From the NCBI GenBank assembly GCA_022615465.1, contig JAKEGR010000068.1, positions 1 to 14,024 on the forward strand: DNA of 14,024 nucleotides, read 5' to 3'. This DNA comes from Planctomycetota bacterium. GTDB taxonomy: Bacteria > Planctomycetota > Planctomycetia > Pirellulales > Lacipirellulaceae. Below are positions 1 through 7,429 of the stretch, in pieces. The stretch's first letter is position 1; the number at the start of each line of letters is the position of its first letter. The notes under the pieces are model-generated. The model saw nothing but the letters and a program-made list of their open reading frames with translations. It was not told the origin of the DNA and made no database searches. Position numbers and translations under genes: made by a program.

Positions 1-562
1 CACTAATCGCCTCCGCCTCGCTGGACAGGTAATCAGCCAACTGTTCTTGCCTTAAGGCAAACACTTCGGCCATCGCGGTGCGTTGTTCCTCCGCGAGACC
101 TCTTACCGCTACTCCCTTTGCAAGCAAACCGTTCCAATCGCCGACGATCTTCGTCGCCCAATCGAGATACGGCGAGAACGGCGGAAACTCAACTGGGACG
201 GGTTCTTTTTTCTTCCCGGCCTCGGTACGCCGCCGCTCGTAGTCGGCCAACCACTTTGCCTGCTCGGCGGCCTCGTCGCTTGCAAGCACCTCGCTCTGCC
301 TCGGAATCGCCAGCAACGCCCGCCAATCGTGTCCATTCGGCACTTGCAAATGGAACAAGCCGGCGAGCGGTCCCTTTGCCTGACTCAAGAACGGCTCGGC
401 GGAAAACACCAGGCCGTAGCCCCCCTTGGACGGGTTGTAGCCGACCTTCTCCACGCCTTGCGTAAAAAAGTGCCAGCCGATCACCAGCCGCAACAATACC
501 AGCGAGGCAATGGCAAACAACCCAACCTGTGCATGCCGATCGACCAAATTCCGTCTCTCCAT
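1..562 (-). CDS. DoxX-family membrane protein (partial, C-terminus outside window)
   Basis: This reading frame is open on the minus strand from an ATG at 562 to the left edge (187 complete codons, no stop), so the C-terminus is missing. Near the N-terminus, about residues 13-36, is a hydrophobic stretch containing LRLVIGWHFFTQGVEKVGY. It matches the first membrane segment and following loop of DoxX/DoxD-like proteins, which are small integral membrane proteins linked to quinone or thiosulphate redox chemistry in some lineages. The rest of the visible part is an extracytoplasmic-looking, charged segment (residues ~60-187) with FSAEPFLSQAKGP and a Lys/Glu-rich run, as in the enlarged planctomycete versions of the family. 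Protein-like composition, a typical DoxX start and divergence from the next gene support it over the plus-strand frame at 83-568. Family assignment is from motif memory; the specific role is unknown. Confidence 0.75.
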   Translation of the reverse strand, partial: MERRNLVDRHAQVGLFAIASLVLLRLVIGWHFFTQGVEKVGYNPSKGGYGLVFSAEPFLSQAKGPLAGLFHLQVPNGHDWRALLAIPRQSEVLASDEAAEQAKWLADYERRRTEAGKKKEPVPVEFPPFSPYLDWATKIVGDWNGLLAKGVAVRGLAEEQRTAMAEVFALRQEQLADYLSSEAEAIS

Positions 563-613
563 CGTTGAGGGGGCGGAGTTCCTCTTGCCAACTACCGCCA
601 GGATCGCGAAAAC

Positions 614-1636
614 ATGTATTCTATGCGAACAACACCTTCCTTACCAGCGGTCCCCACAGCTAAACGGCGCATTGTACTGTGTTATCCGGTCGAGGCCAAG
701 CACCTGGAACAAATCGCCTCGCTCGCAGCCGACTTCGTAATCGTCGATGCTGGTCAGGAGCGGATCGTCCAGGAGTTGCCATCCGCCGATATTTTTTGCG
801 GCCACACCAAGGTGCCGGTTCCCTGGGACGAAGTGGTCCGGCAGGGCCGGCTGCGGTGGATCCAATCGTCGGCTGCCGGTTTGGACCACTGCCTGGTGCC
901 ATCGGTCGTGCAGTCGGACATCACGATCACTAGCGCGTCCGGTGTACTCGCGAATCAGGTAGCCGATCATACGATGGCGCTGCTCACGGGCGTGCTGCGT
1001 AGCTTGCCGGCTTTTTTTCGTGCGCAACAAAAACGGGAGTTCATTCGTCGGCCGACGCGCGACCTGCACCGCGCGCGGATTGGCATCATTGGCCTGGGCC
1101 GCAATGGCCGTCGTCTGGCTGAGATCCTCAGCGCGTTTCAAACCACCATCCTGGCGACCGATTGGTTTCCGGTGAATAAGCCGGCCCATGTGGCCGAACT
1201 CCTGCCAGCCGACGCCGTCGACGAGATGTTGCCGCGCATCGATATACTGATCCTGGCTGCTCCCCTCACGGAACATACCCGCGGGATGATCAACTCGCGG
1301 CGGCTTGCGCTTCTGCCGCCGGGCGCGGTGCTGATTAACGTCGCCCGCGGGTCGTTGGTCGTCGAAAACGATCTCGTCTCGGCGCTCGAGTCGGGCCATT
1401 TGGCAGGCGCTGGTCTCGACGTGACGGACGTCGAACCCTTGCCTCCCGAAAGCCGACTGTGGGATCAGCCCCATGTGATCATCACACCCCATGTTGGCGG
1501 GCAGGCGGCAACGCGGATCGACGACATAACCAATTTTTTTTGCGGCAACCTGTCGCGTTATCTGGCTGGTCGGCCACTATGTAATCTGGTGGATAAGCGG
1601 TTGGGTTTTCCGCTGCCCGATCCGCCGATGAGTTGA
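614..1636 (+). CDS. D-isomer-specific 2-hydroxyacid dehydrogenase
   Basis: A 340-residue NAD(P)-dependent oxidoreductase of the family that interconverts 2-keto acids and D-2-hydroxy acids (formate/glycerate/phosphoglycerate dehydrogenase fold). The catalytic domain starts near residue 19 (RIVLCYP). The central Rossmann domain has the dinucleotide motif GLGRNG at 160-165 and an Asp about 18 residues later in ATDWFP (D183) at the usual NAD-specificity position. The family triad is complete: Arg245 in NVARGSLVVE, Glu274 in DVTDVEPLPP and His293 in TPHVGG. Length is normal. A second in-frame ATG at 623 could be the true start; neither has a clear Shine-Dalgarno site. It is divergent from the DoxX-type gene. 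The substrate cannot be told from sequence; glyoxylate/hydroxypyruvate reductase-like use is possible but is only a guess. Confidence 0.93.
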   Translation: MYSMRTTPSLPAVPTAKRRIVLCYPVEAKHLEQIASLAADFVIVDAGQERIVQELPSADIFCGHTKVPVPWDEVVRQGRLRWIQSSAAGLDHCLVPSVVQSDITITSASGVLANQVADHTMALLTGVLRSLPAFFRAQQKREFIRRPTRDLHRARIGIIGLGRNGRRLAEILSAFQTTILATDWFPVNKPAHVAELLPADAVDEMLPRIDILILAAPLTEHTRGMINSRRLALLPPGAVLINVARGSLVVENDLVSALESGHLAGAGLDVTDVEPLPPESRLWDQPHVIITPHVGGQAATRIDDITNFFCGNLSRYLAGRPLCNLVDKRLGFPLPDPPMS

Positions 1637-1664
1637 TGCCTAAACCTTTGCCACGAGCGGAGTT

Positions 1665-1683
1665 AAGCGTTCAGCCGCTTTTT
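1665..1683 (+). terminator. Possible weak intrinsic terminator after the dehydrogenase gene
   Basis: A short hairpin, AAGCG (1665-1669), loop TTCAGC, CGCTT (1676-1680), runs into a T-tract (1679-1683), 29 bases after the dehydrogenase stop. An alternative pairing AGCGG (1656-1660) with CCGCT also ends in the same T run. The stem is only five base pairs, so this is tentative. Confidence 0.3.
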
Positions 1684-1738
1684 GCCAGCACCGGGTTCGA
1701 CTAGGCGCGAGTTGGCCCATCTGAATAATATAGCGGTT

Positions 1739-1756
1739 CGGGGTGTCTGGTCCCCG
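1739..1756. repeat. Small inverted repeat before the kinase gene
   Basis: CGGGG (1739-1743) and CCCCG (1752-1756) form a perfect five-base-pair inverted repeat around an 8-nt loop in the 170-bp gap between the dehydrogenase and the kinase genes. It could be an operator, an RNA hairpin or chance in GC-rich DNA. Nothing else recognisable was found in this gap. Confidence 0.25.
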
Positions 1757-1806
1757 AGGGAAACGGATTTCCAGAAATTTCCAGGACAAGGCACCTTGGC
1801 TGTTCA

Positions 1807-2907
1807 ATGACGACGACCCTCCTACATGCGACCCGCACGATTACTTTCGGTGGCAACCCGCCCCATCCACGAGCTAACGAACTCTATGGCCATTATCTTC
1901 GGCTGCTCGAACAGCCGAAGCTCGGCTGGACGGAGCACCTGCGGCTGCGCCGGCTGTTGGGAATCGGTGGGCAGGGCGTCGTTTACTTGAGCGAACGCCG
2001 CGGCAGCGATAATTTCACGCTGCCGGTCGCGTTGAAGTTCTTCTCCCCCGAACGGTTTGAAGACGAGCGCGACTACCGTTCCGCGATGGAACGCATGGCC
2101 AAGGTCAATTCGCGGGTCGCATTGATCCAACACGACAACTTGCTCGATGTTCAGAATTTTATCGAGCGCCGCCGGATTCGCATCCTGGAGATGGAATGGG
2201 TTGATGGCTACGACCTCGATTCGCTCCTCGCGCCGGCGATGCTGGAGCGCGCCCGCGCACGCGTCGCCTCCCGCCGTTGGGATTACATCAATAACGTTAT
2301 CGCCACTGCGGGGCCGGTTCGCACGCGGCTCAAGCCTGGGATGGCCGTGGCGATCATTCGTGAGTGCCTGGGAGCTTTGGCTGCGCTGCATCGCGAAGGC
2401 ATTGTTCATGGCGACATCAAGCCATCAAACATCATGGTCAAACGGACTGGCAACGCGAAAATTATCGACATCGGATCCGCCATGGATCTCGAAAACATGC
2501 CGCAGCAAAAAACGTGTACGCCCCAGTACGCGTCGCCTGAAATGCTCGATCGCCAGGAGGTGACGCCGCGTTCCGATTTGGCGAGTCTCGGCTATGTGCT
2601 TGTGGAACTCCTGGCGGGTCGGCCGCTGTTTCCGGGGATGAAGGATCTTGGAGATTTTCTCGAGGCAAAACGGTCGCTGCCCCACAGATTGCACAAAGTC
2701 TTGCCTCGGGAAGTGACGCGAAGTGAACTGTTGATGACGATTTGTCGCCGCCTTACGGCTCCGGACCCGACGCTCCGCTATCCCACGGCCGAGCAGGCCG
2801 ACGCGGGGAGCGAGGGTTTGGCTGAGTTCCAGCGCACGCTAGTGCGTGGCGACTTGGCGAGTGAATACGAAAACGAGCTACGCGTGTGGCTCGAAGAACT
2901 TGATTGA
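1807..2907 (+). CDS. Cytosolic Ser/Thr protein kinase, Hanks type, HGD variant
   Basis: A 366-residue eukaryotic-like protein kinase. Landmarks in order: glycine-rich loop GIGGQGVV (52-59); ATP-anchoring Lys77 in VALKFF; catalytic loop HGDIKPSN (201-208) with Asp203, Lys205 and Asn208; metal-binding DIG (221-223) in place of DFG; activation-segment end CTPQYASPE (237-245), an APE equivalent; and D257 in SDLASLGYVLVELLAG (subdomain IX). The C-lobe ends around residue 326 with a conserved-looking RYPTAEQ. All catalytic residues are present, so it should be active. The Arg of the HRD motif is Gly, so it belongs to the non-RD kinases, which are often not controlled by activation-loop phosphorylation. 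No membrane segment or sensor domain follows the kinase domain, unlike many bacterial STPKs, so input must come through a partner or the N-terminal ~45 residues. Substrate unknown. Confidence 0.92.
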   Translation: MTTTLLHATRTITFGGNPPHPRANELYGHYLRLLEQPKLGWTEHLRLRRLLGIGGQGVVYLSERRGSDNFTLPVALKFFSPERFEDERDYRSAMERMAKVNSRVALIQHDNLLDVQNFIERRRIRILEMEWVDGYDLDSLLAPAMLERARARVASRRWDYINNVIATAGPVRTRLKPGMAVAIIRECLGALAALHREGIVHGDIKPSNIMVKRTGNAKIIDIGSAMDLENMPQQKTCTPQYASPEMLDRQEVTPRSDLASLGYVLVELLAGRPLFPGMKDLGDFLEAKRSLPHRLHKVLPREVTRSELLMTICRRLTAPDPTLRYPTAEQADAGSEGLAEFQRTLVRGDLASEYENELRVWLEELD

Positions 2908-3008
2908 CAAGGGAGAACTGCAAATTGCCGATTGGCAACCGAGGGCGTCCTGTTTCCAGCGCGATTTAGTGACTGTTTTCATTAGTGGTTGCCACTTTTT
3001 TCCCGCAC

Positions 3009-3013
3009 GGAGG
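3009..3013 (+). promoter_or_regulatory. Shine-Dalgarno site fixing the start of the secreted protein
   Basis: GGAGG lies 6 bases before the ATG at 3020. An in-frame ATG at 2846 would extend the frame back into the kinase gene but has no such site, and it would bury the hydrophobic signal sequence in the middle of the protein. The 3020 start is therefore preferred. Confidence 0.65.
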
Positions 3014-3019
3014 TTACTC

Positions 3020-4390
3020 ATGGTTGCCGTCGAGTTGTTGTTCGCCGTTGCTCTCGTGAGCCAGGTGGCCTCTGGTGGGGATCGCTATTCAACTTCGAAT
3101 ACGGGTAGTTCCATCGGAGTGGCGAATCCGCTTACCGACTCTGGGGAGACATTCGCCGACCTCAGCGAGATTACGACCCAGGCCGGCAGCAATCCGAGCA
3201 GTGCAAACGGGCCTGTGCCGGCGATCGTTTCGCCGCCCCCTGTCGCAGGTGGTCAGTCGTTCCATGATGGGACAACTGGCAATCGCACCGCGGCCCCCAA
3301 TCCAAGTGCCGCCACGACGCCTGGCGGCAGTAGCGCGCCGATAACGTATCCAGCGGCTGGAGGCTCTTCGCGTTCTTCGGCGCCGAGCGCCTATTCGGGC
3401 GGAGCAACCGCCAGCGGTTTGAGCCAAGCCGGCGGCAGCACCAAGGTAAGGCCTGCAGCGATGATGCAGGCGATGCTCACCGCACCTCAGGGCTCGGGGC
3501 TTGCCGGTCAGCCAGTCACGTTAGCCGAGGCGGTGGCCATCGCCCCTTCCCGAGATGACAAGTCGGAACGAATCGACGCCTACTGGAACTTGTGCGCGAA
3601 TGTTTCCGACTACTATCTCGGGCTGCGTGAAGAGGTCGAGATGCGTTGGCTGCACGCGAAGCTTTCAGGAGCCGGGCCGAGTCCGGCGTGGCAGCATGCC
3701 GAGAAAAAGTTGGCCATGCGTCTCAGCGCGGCACAAATGGCAGCACTCGCGTCTCAATATCGGCTGGCAAATTTGATTGGCAGGGAGAGCAGCCCCGGCA
3801 GTTTGCCGTTGCCGGCCGATGTTCCCCATTGTGGCAAGTATGACACGCGTTTTGAACAAATCTTTTCGGAGCGGCAGAATGTGGAGGCCCAGGAGCTTGC
3901 TGCCCTTCTGCCACTGCGTTACGAGGAATTGAACGATGCGGCCATGGCCGTGATGCAGGGGGAGGCTATTCTGGCTGCCATCGGGCGTGCTCCCATTACG
4001 GATGAGACGGGAACATTAAGCGCCTTCGAATTGCTCGCTCTGCGACGACGGGCCTTCGTGCAAATCGTCCGCGACTACAATCGCCGGATTGCCCGCTACT
4101 CGGAAATTGCCACTCCGGGCGAGATCGATTCAGCGCGGCTCGTTAGCATGTTGATCAGCACGAATTCGGTTGGTACGGATACTCGTTCCTCGTCGCCTGT
4201 CGAGCCGCCGTCGAACCATCAGTTGCAACATTCAGCAACGACACCCCAGCAGACCTTTGCCGAAGGGTGGTCGCCTGCAGGGAACGAACCGGTTCCCAAC
4301 CCGGTGAGTCGTGACAACTCCGTCCGACAAGCGTCTGCTGAAACCCAGACGCTGCGAAAAGAACGCTCGCTGCTTGTCAGTCCCCAGTGA
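3020..4390 (+). CDS. Secreted protein of unknown function with a Ser/Gly/Pro-rich linker and helical domain
   Basis: Starting at 3020 the protein has 456 residues. Residues 4-18 are hydrophobic (VELLFAVALVSQVAS) and look like a cleavable signal sequence, although the usual basic n-region is missing. Residues ~20-160 are low-complexity, rich in Ser, Gly, Pro, Ala and Thr. From ~165 a helical region begins with GQPVTLAEAVAIA, then ERIDAYWNLCANVSDYYLGL (183-202) and, near 340-361, LRRRAFVQIVRDYNRRIARY. These stretches recall the helical repeats of TolC-type outer-membrane efflux proteins, but the similarity is loose and the N-terminal beta parts are not evident. Residues ~380-456 are again polar and unstructured. 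No catalytic motif was recognised. The gene lies 112 bp after the kinase and its stop overlaps the next start, so co-translation with the dihydrouridine synthase is likely. Function unknown; a cell-envelope role is an inference. Confidence 0.75.
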   Translation: MVAVELLFAVALVSQVASGGDRYSTSNTGSSIGVANPLTDSGETFADLSEITTQAGSNPSSANGPVPAIVSPPPVAGGQSFHDGTTGNRTAAPNPSAATTPGGSSAPITYPAAGGSSRSSAPSAYSGGATASGLSQAGGSTKVRPAAMMQAMLTAPQGSGLAGQPVTLAEAVAIAPSRDDKSERIDAYWNLCANVSDYYLGLREEVEMRWLHAKLSGAGPSPAWQHAEKKLAMRLSAAQMAALASQYRLANLIGRESSPGSLPLPADVPHCGKYDTRFEQIFSERQNVEAQELAALLPLRYEELNDAAMAVMQGEAILAAIGRAPITDETGTLSAFELLALRRRAFVQIVRDYNRRIARYSEIATPGEIDSARLVSMLISTNSVGTDTRSSSPVEPPSNHQLQHSATTPQQTFAEGWSPAGNEPVPNPVSRDNSVRQASAETQTLRKERSLLVSPQ

Positions 4391-5436
4391 TTTCCGGTCT
4401 GGATAACATCTTGCGTGGTGGAACAGAGGGCTTGCCGCCGTTTCGCACCTTGTGGATCGGCCCCGTGAATGTCGATCCGCCAATCCTGCAAGCGCCGATG
4501 GCCGGGTACACGAACTACGCCTTTCGGCAGATTGTCCGCGAGTTCGGCGGGGCGGGGCTGCTTGCGACCGAAATGGTTTGTGCCAAGGGATTCGCGTGGC
4601 TGGCTGAAGAGCAGGTCGAGCATCCCGACCGATTGTGGGGTGTGATCGACGAGCCGCGACCGCTGGCCGTGCAGATGTGGGACAACAATCCCGAGACGCT
4701 GGCCAAGGTCGGCGCGCGACTCGCCCACGACTACAAAGTCAGCGTCGTGGATATCAACTTTGGTTGTCCGGTACGTGACGTGGCGCAGAAGGCCCAAAGC
4801 GGCTCGTACCTGCTCCAAGAGCCGGATCGCATGGGAAACATCATTGAGCAAGTCGTGGCCGCCTGTGCGCCGACGCCAGTGACGGCCAAGATCCGACTGG
4901 GATGTACGCCAGACAAGATCAATGCGATCGATGTGGCCCAAGTGGTTGAAGGCGCTGGGGCGGCGGCGCTCACGGTACATGGCCGCACGGCGGCCGATAT
5001 GTTTCGGGGTTCGGCGAATTGGGATCACATCGCGGCCATCAAGCCGCACCTGAACAGAATACCGCTCATTGGCAACGGCGATCTCACTTCGCCGCAAGAA
5101 GTCGTTGAGGCATTTCGCCGGTATAATATCGATGGCGTGATGATTGCGCGGGCCGCACTCTCGAAGCCTTGGTTGTTTCGCCAGGCAGCCGCGGCACTCC
5201 GCAGCGAGCCGATTCCAGCGGATCCGACGCTCGAAGAAGAGCGCGCGCTGCTGCTCCACCACTACGATCTCATCCGTGGACGGTTCGGCGAAACAAAAGG
5301 CACGGTGCTGATGCGGAAGTATGCCTGCTGCTACGCGCAAGGTCGCCGGGGCGCACGCGAATTCCGAAGCCGAGTGGTTAAGGCGTCCGTGGCGGCGGAT
5401 TTTTCCGCGGTTGTCGAGCGATACTATCCGCGTTAA
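4387..5436 (+). CDS. dus: tRNA-dihydrouridine synthase (DusB-like)
   Basis: A 349-residue FMN-dependent enzyme that reduces uridines to dihydrouridine in the D-loop region of tRNA. The TIM-barrel signature is complete: PMAGYTNYAFRQ (37-48), ATEMVCAKG (60-68), VDINFGCPV (121-129) with the catalytic Cys127, AKIRLG (167-172) with FMN-contacting Lys168, VHGRT (197-201), IGNGD (228-232) for phosphate binding, and DGVMIARAAL (249-258). The C-terminal helical tRNA-binding part is present, so the length is normal. The frame opens with GTG at 4387, overlapping the preceding TGA as GTGA, which suggests translational coupling. A later start is possible because the first ~20 residues are not conserved in the family. 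The DusB-type assignment rests on the NFGCP and overall layout and cannot be separated from other Dus groups with certainty. The gene ends 10 bp from a convergent minus-strand gene. Confidence 0.94.
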   Translation: MISGLDNILRGGTEGLPPFRTLWIGPVNVDPPILQAPMAGYTNYAFRQIVREFGGAGLLATEMVCAKGFAWLAEEQVEHPDRLWGVIDEPRPLAVQMWDNNPETLAKVGARLAHDYKVSVVDINFGCPVRDVAQKAQSGSYLLQEPDRMGNIIEQVVAACAPTPVTAKIRLGCTPDKINAIDVAQVVEGAGAAALTVHGRTAADMFRGSANWDHIAAIKPHLNRIPLIGNGDLTSPQEVVEAFRRYNIDGVMIARAALSKPWLFRQAAAALRSEPIPADPTLEEERALLLHHYDLIRGRFGETKGTVLMRKYACCYAQGRRGAREFRSRVVKASVAADFSAVVERYYPR

Positions 5437-5446
5437 CTGCCGTCGC

Positions 5447-5611
5447 CTAATCTGCGTCGGTCGTGTCGCGGGTGTCGATTTCCAGCGGCGCTTTGAGATG
5501 TTCCTCGACTACCTGGGGTGGCAGGGTCAGCACTCGGTAGAGACAGAACGAAACCAGCGCCAACACGGAACCAACCGACACGATCATGATGGCCCAACCA
5601 GCCAGAGTCAT
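5447..5611 (-). CDS. Small subunit of the adjacent NSS amino-acid transporter (MetS-type)
   Basis: A 54-residue protein, ATG at 5611 and stop at 5449-5447. It starts MTLAGWAIMIVSVGSVLALV and has one membrane span (about residues 4-25). A short polar, acidic C-terminal tail follows, with LTLPPQVVEEH and ending DTTDAD. A good AGGAG site lies 10 bases upstream of the ATG. It sits 58 bp after the NSS transporter stop on the same strand. This matches the known arrangement of MetS-family sodium symporters of methionine/alanine, which need a roughly 50-60-residue single-span partner encoded immediately downstream. The product is probably an integral inner-membrane subunit needed for transport activity. 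The family assignment rests on size, topology, position and the Pro-rich post-span segment; residue-level identity could not be tested here. Confidence 0.82.
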   Translation of the reverse strand: MTLAGWAIMIVSVGSVLALVSFCLYRVLTLPPQVVEEHLKAPLEIDTRDTTDAD

Positions 5612-5621
5612 GGGACGTTAT

Positions 5622-5626
5622 CTCCT
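5622..5626 (-). promoter_or_regulatory. Shine-Dalgarno site of the NSS small subunit
   Basis: Plus-strand CTCCT reads AGGAG on the minus strand, 10 bases before the ATG at 5611. It is stronger than most ribosome sites in this window and supports the 54-codon frame being translated. Confidence 0.65.
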
Positions 5627-5669
5627 GTGAGTGACATTACTGGCCAAACGCCCGTTGATCGCCCAAATC

Positions 5670-7214
5670 TCACGCACTTATCCGACCTTCGCGTTTCCAT
5701 CGCTGGCCCGCGACGTGGACCAGCAACAACAGAAATGCCGCAATTGAACCGATGAATACGACCGCATAGAGCGGGACGCCTCCCTGCGATAAAGTCTGGG
5801 CGTAGGCCTGGCCCTTCGTATAACAAACGCCGATAAAGATTGCCAGCAGGTACACAGGTGATATGTACTTGAGCACCAACTGAACACCCCAGGGAACACG
5901 GATGTGGGCTCCACGGTGTAATTCCTCGTCACCTTGCTCAATGCCAAACACCCAACCGTAAAGGAACGTCTGGAACAGGGCCAAGAGGAAGATCAACATC
6001 GTCGCAACCCAGAAGTCGAACGTATCGAGTGCCGCCATGCCCTTTGAGAAATAGAGGACAAACGCAGTGCCAAACGCGGCGATCAATCCAAGTAACACCA
6101 CCGAGGCATGACGGCGCAGGCCGAGTCCTTCTTCGAAAAATGCAATAACCGGTTGCAGCATCGAAATGCTGCTGGTGATGGCAGCCAGGAACAACATGAA
6201 GAACCAGCAGAAGCCGAAGAATCGCCCTCCGGGCATTACGGCAAATACATTCGGCAGGGCATTGAATCCCAAACCGAAGGTTCCCTGTGTTGTGGCCGCT
6301 GCACCGAGAAAGATGAACGCGGCTGGAATGGTAATCATACCGCCCAGGCAAACCTCGAAGAATTCATTGACGCTGCTGGCCGTTAATCCGCTCAGCGCGA
6401 CGTCGTCGTCGCGACGCACATAGCTGGCGTAATTCACGATAATGCCAAAGCCTACCGAAAGACTGAAGAAAATCTGTCCTGAGGCGTTTAGCCACGTTTC
6501 CGGCTTCCAGAGATATTCCGGATTAGGATTCCACATCGAACCCAATCCGGCAACGACCTTTTCTGGATTTAACGTGAGCACACGAACCAACACGCAGAAT
6601 GCACACACAGCCATGACCGGCAAGGCCACGTTGCAAAACTTTTCAATGCCTTTGCTTACCCCCCGATAAATGAGGATGAAATTGAGTAGGAAGGTAAAGA
6701 TCAGGATTCCGAAGAGCTTGTTGTTGCCACCCTCGTAGATGAAGCCGTTGGCGTTCATTCCAATGAACTCGTCGAAGTGTTTCTGGTAAGCAGCAGGCTC
6801 GCTCCCAAGTTGGAGGTTGCCGACAAGATAGTCGTAGGCGTATCCCAGGCACCACGCCTCAATGAGCACGTAGTACATGTAAATCACCAGCGGGATGAGC
6901 AGAGCCAAGGCACCAAAGTACTTTGCAAGTGGATGACGCCAGAGAACGCTATAAATGCCCGGGGCCGAATTGAACCCTCGGGTGCCCCCATAGCGGCCCA
7001 TAGTCCATTCGGCCCAGCAGAGCGGAATGCCAAGGATCAACAGTGAGATGAAATACGGCAGCATGAACGCCCCGCCGCCGTTCTGGGCTACCTGGCCGGG
7101 AAATCGCAGGAAGTTGCCGAGGCCGACTGCCGAGCCGGCCACGGCCAGAATTACCCCGATTCGTGAGCCCCATTGCTCCTTGCCGGGAGCGGAAGACGAG
7201 TCAGCGACAGTCAT
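5670..7214 (-). CDS. Sodium-dependent amino-acid transporter, NSS (SLC6/LeuT-like) family
   Basis: A 514-residue, about 12-span inner-membrane Na+/amino-acid symporter, very similar in layout to LeuT. TM1 carries [16 protein letters not shown] (25-39), giving the sodium ligands G27, A29, V30 and N34. TM3 has the paired Tyr114-Tyr115 that gate the substrate. TM6 has the unwound FFSLSVGFG (249-257), with Ser251 where LeuT has the Na1 ligand Thr254. TM7 keeps Asn283 and Glu287 in SVNEFFE. TM8 keeps A344, T347 and S348 in [13 protein letters not shown]. Glu287 is at the LeuT Glu290 position, so the protein should be chloride-independent. The substrate is probably a neutral or hydrophobic amino acid; the downstream small subunit favours a methionine/alanine-type transporter. 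The gene is divergent from the suf locus across a shared promoter region. The ATG at 7214 is in family register. Confidence 0.96.
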   Translation of the reverse strand: MTVADSSSAPGKEQWGSRIGVILAVAGSAVGLGNFLRFPGQVAQNGGGAFMLPYFISLLILGIPLCWAEWTMGRYGGTRGFNSAPGIYSVLWRHPLAKYFGALALLIPLVIYMYYVLIEAWCLGYAYDYLVGNLQLGSEPAAYQKHFDEFIGMNANGFIYEGGNNKLFGILIFTFLLNFILIYRGVSKGIEKFCNVALPVMAVCAFCVLVRVLTLNPEKVVAGLGSMWNPNPEYLWKPETWLNASGQIFFSLSVGFGIIVNYASYVRRDDDVALSGLTASSVNEFFEVCLGGMITIPAAFIFLGAAATTQGTFGLGFNALPNVFAVMPGGRFFGFCWFFMLFLAAITSSISMLQPVIAFFEEGLGLRRHASVVLLGLIAAFGTAFVLYFSKGMAALDTFDFWVATMLIFLLALFQTFLYGWVFGIEQGDEELHRGAHIRVPWGVQLVLKYISPVYLLAIFIGVCYTKGQAYAQTLSQGGVPLYAVVFIGSIAAFLLLLVHVAGQRWKREGRISA

Positions 7215-7284
7215 CGGGCAGCTCCTCTTGTGCTAGCGTCAGCCGCCGACAACAGAGGCCGACAAGGCTAACCAGATGAGCCAC

Positions 7285-7313
7285 TTTTAACGCAAAAAGC
7301 CTTATTATGTCAA
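7285..7313 (-). promoter_or_regulatory. Candidate promoter for the NSS transporter operon
   Basis: Read on the minus strand, a perfect TTGACA (plus-strand 7313-7308) is followed after 17 bases by TTAAAA (7290-7285), about 70 bases before the transporter start. The -35 box is ideal; the -10 box matches only half of the consensus. An alternative CATAAT -10 with an upstream TG (plus 7304-7309) overlaps it. Planctomycete promoter consensus is poorly known, so this is a candidate only. Confidence 0.35.
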
Positions 7314-7350
7314 TACTTGCGTCAATGGACGGAATTTTTCAAATAGTGGG

Positions 7351-7378
7351 TTGTCAAAAATAGCAGTTCTGGTACGAT
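7351..7378 (+). promoter_or_regulatory. Candidate promoter for the suf locus
   Basis: TTGTCA (7351-7356) and TACGAT (7373-7378) are separated by 16 bases, a good sigma70-type match, about 50 bases before the sufR ATG at 7430. It lies in the most AT-rich part of the window, between divergent genes, and would drive sufR and probably the genes after it. SufR-type repressors commonly bind such a region. Confidence 0.42.
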
Positions 7379-7404
7379 TTGATTAGTAGAAGATGCCCAT
7401 AGAT

Positions 7405-7421
7405 TCTCTTGTTACGAGAGA
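7405..7421. promoter_or_regulatory. Inverted repeat, candidate SufR operator
   Basis: TCTCT (7405-7409) and AGAGA (7417-7421) form a perfect 5-bp inverted repeat with a 7-base spacer, just downstream of the candidate -10 box and 8 bases before the sufR ATG. Its position would suit autorepression. It does not match the published cyanobacterial or mycobacterial SufR sites as I recall them, and it overlaps a purine-rich stretch that may simply be the ribosome site. Confidence 0.3.
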
Positions 7422-7429
7422 TATTCCCA

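Noticed and set aside
83..568. Plus-strand 161-codon open frame over the left edge
   Set aside because: Its composition is Arg/Pro/Leu-rich without domains, while the opposite strand reads as a clear DoxX-type protein across the same bases.
641..1492. Long minus-strand frame opposite the hydroxyacid dehydrogenase
   Set aside because: It is antisense to a gene with a full catalytic set; its Arg/His/Gln-rich translation shows no family motif and is typical of GC-rich shadows.
1688..1706. GGTTCGACTAGGC-like string resembling a tRNA T-loop
   Set aside because: The flanking bases do not pair as a T-stem and no acceptor, D or anticodon arms can be built around it.
2846..3019. Longer N-terminus for the secreted protein
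   Set aside because: It would overlap the kinase gene, place the hydrophobic signal internally and ignore the good GGAGG site before 3020.
4219..5340. 373-codon minus-strand frame opposite dus
   Set aside because: It mirrors the dus codons, has no recognisable domain and would span two real plus-strand genes.
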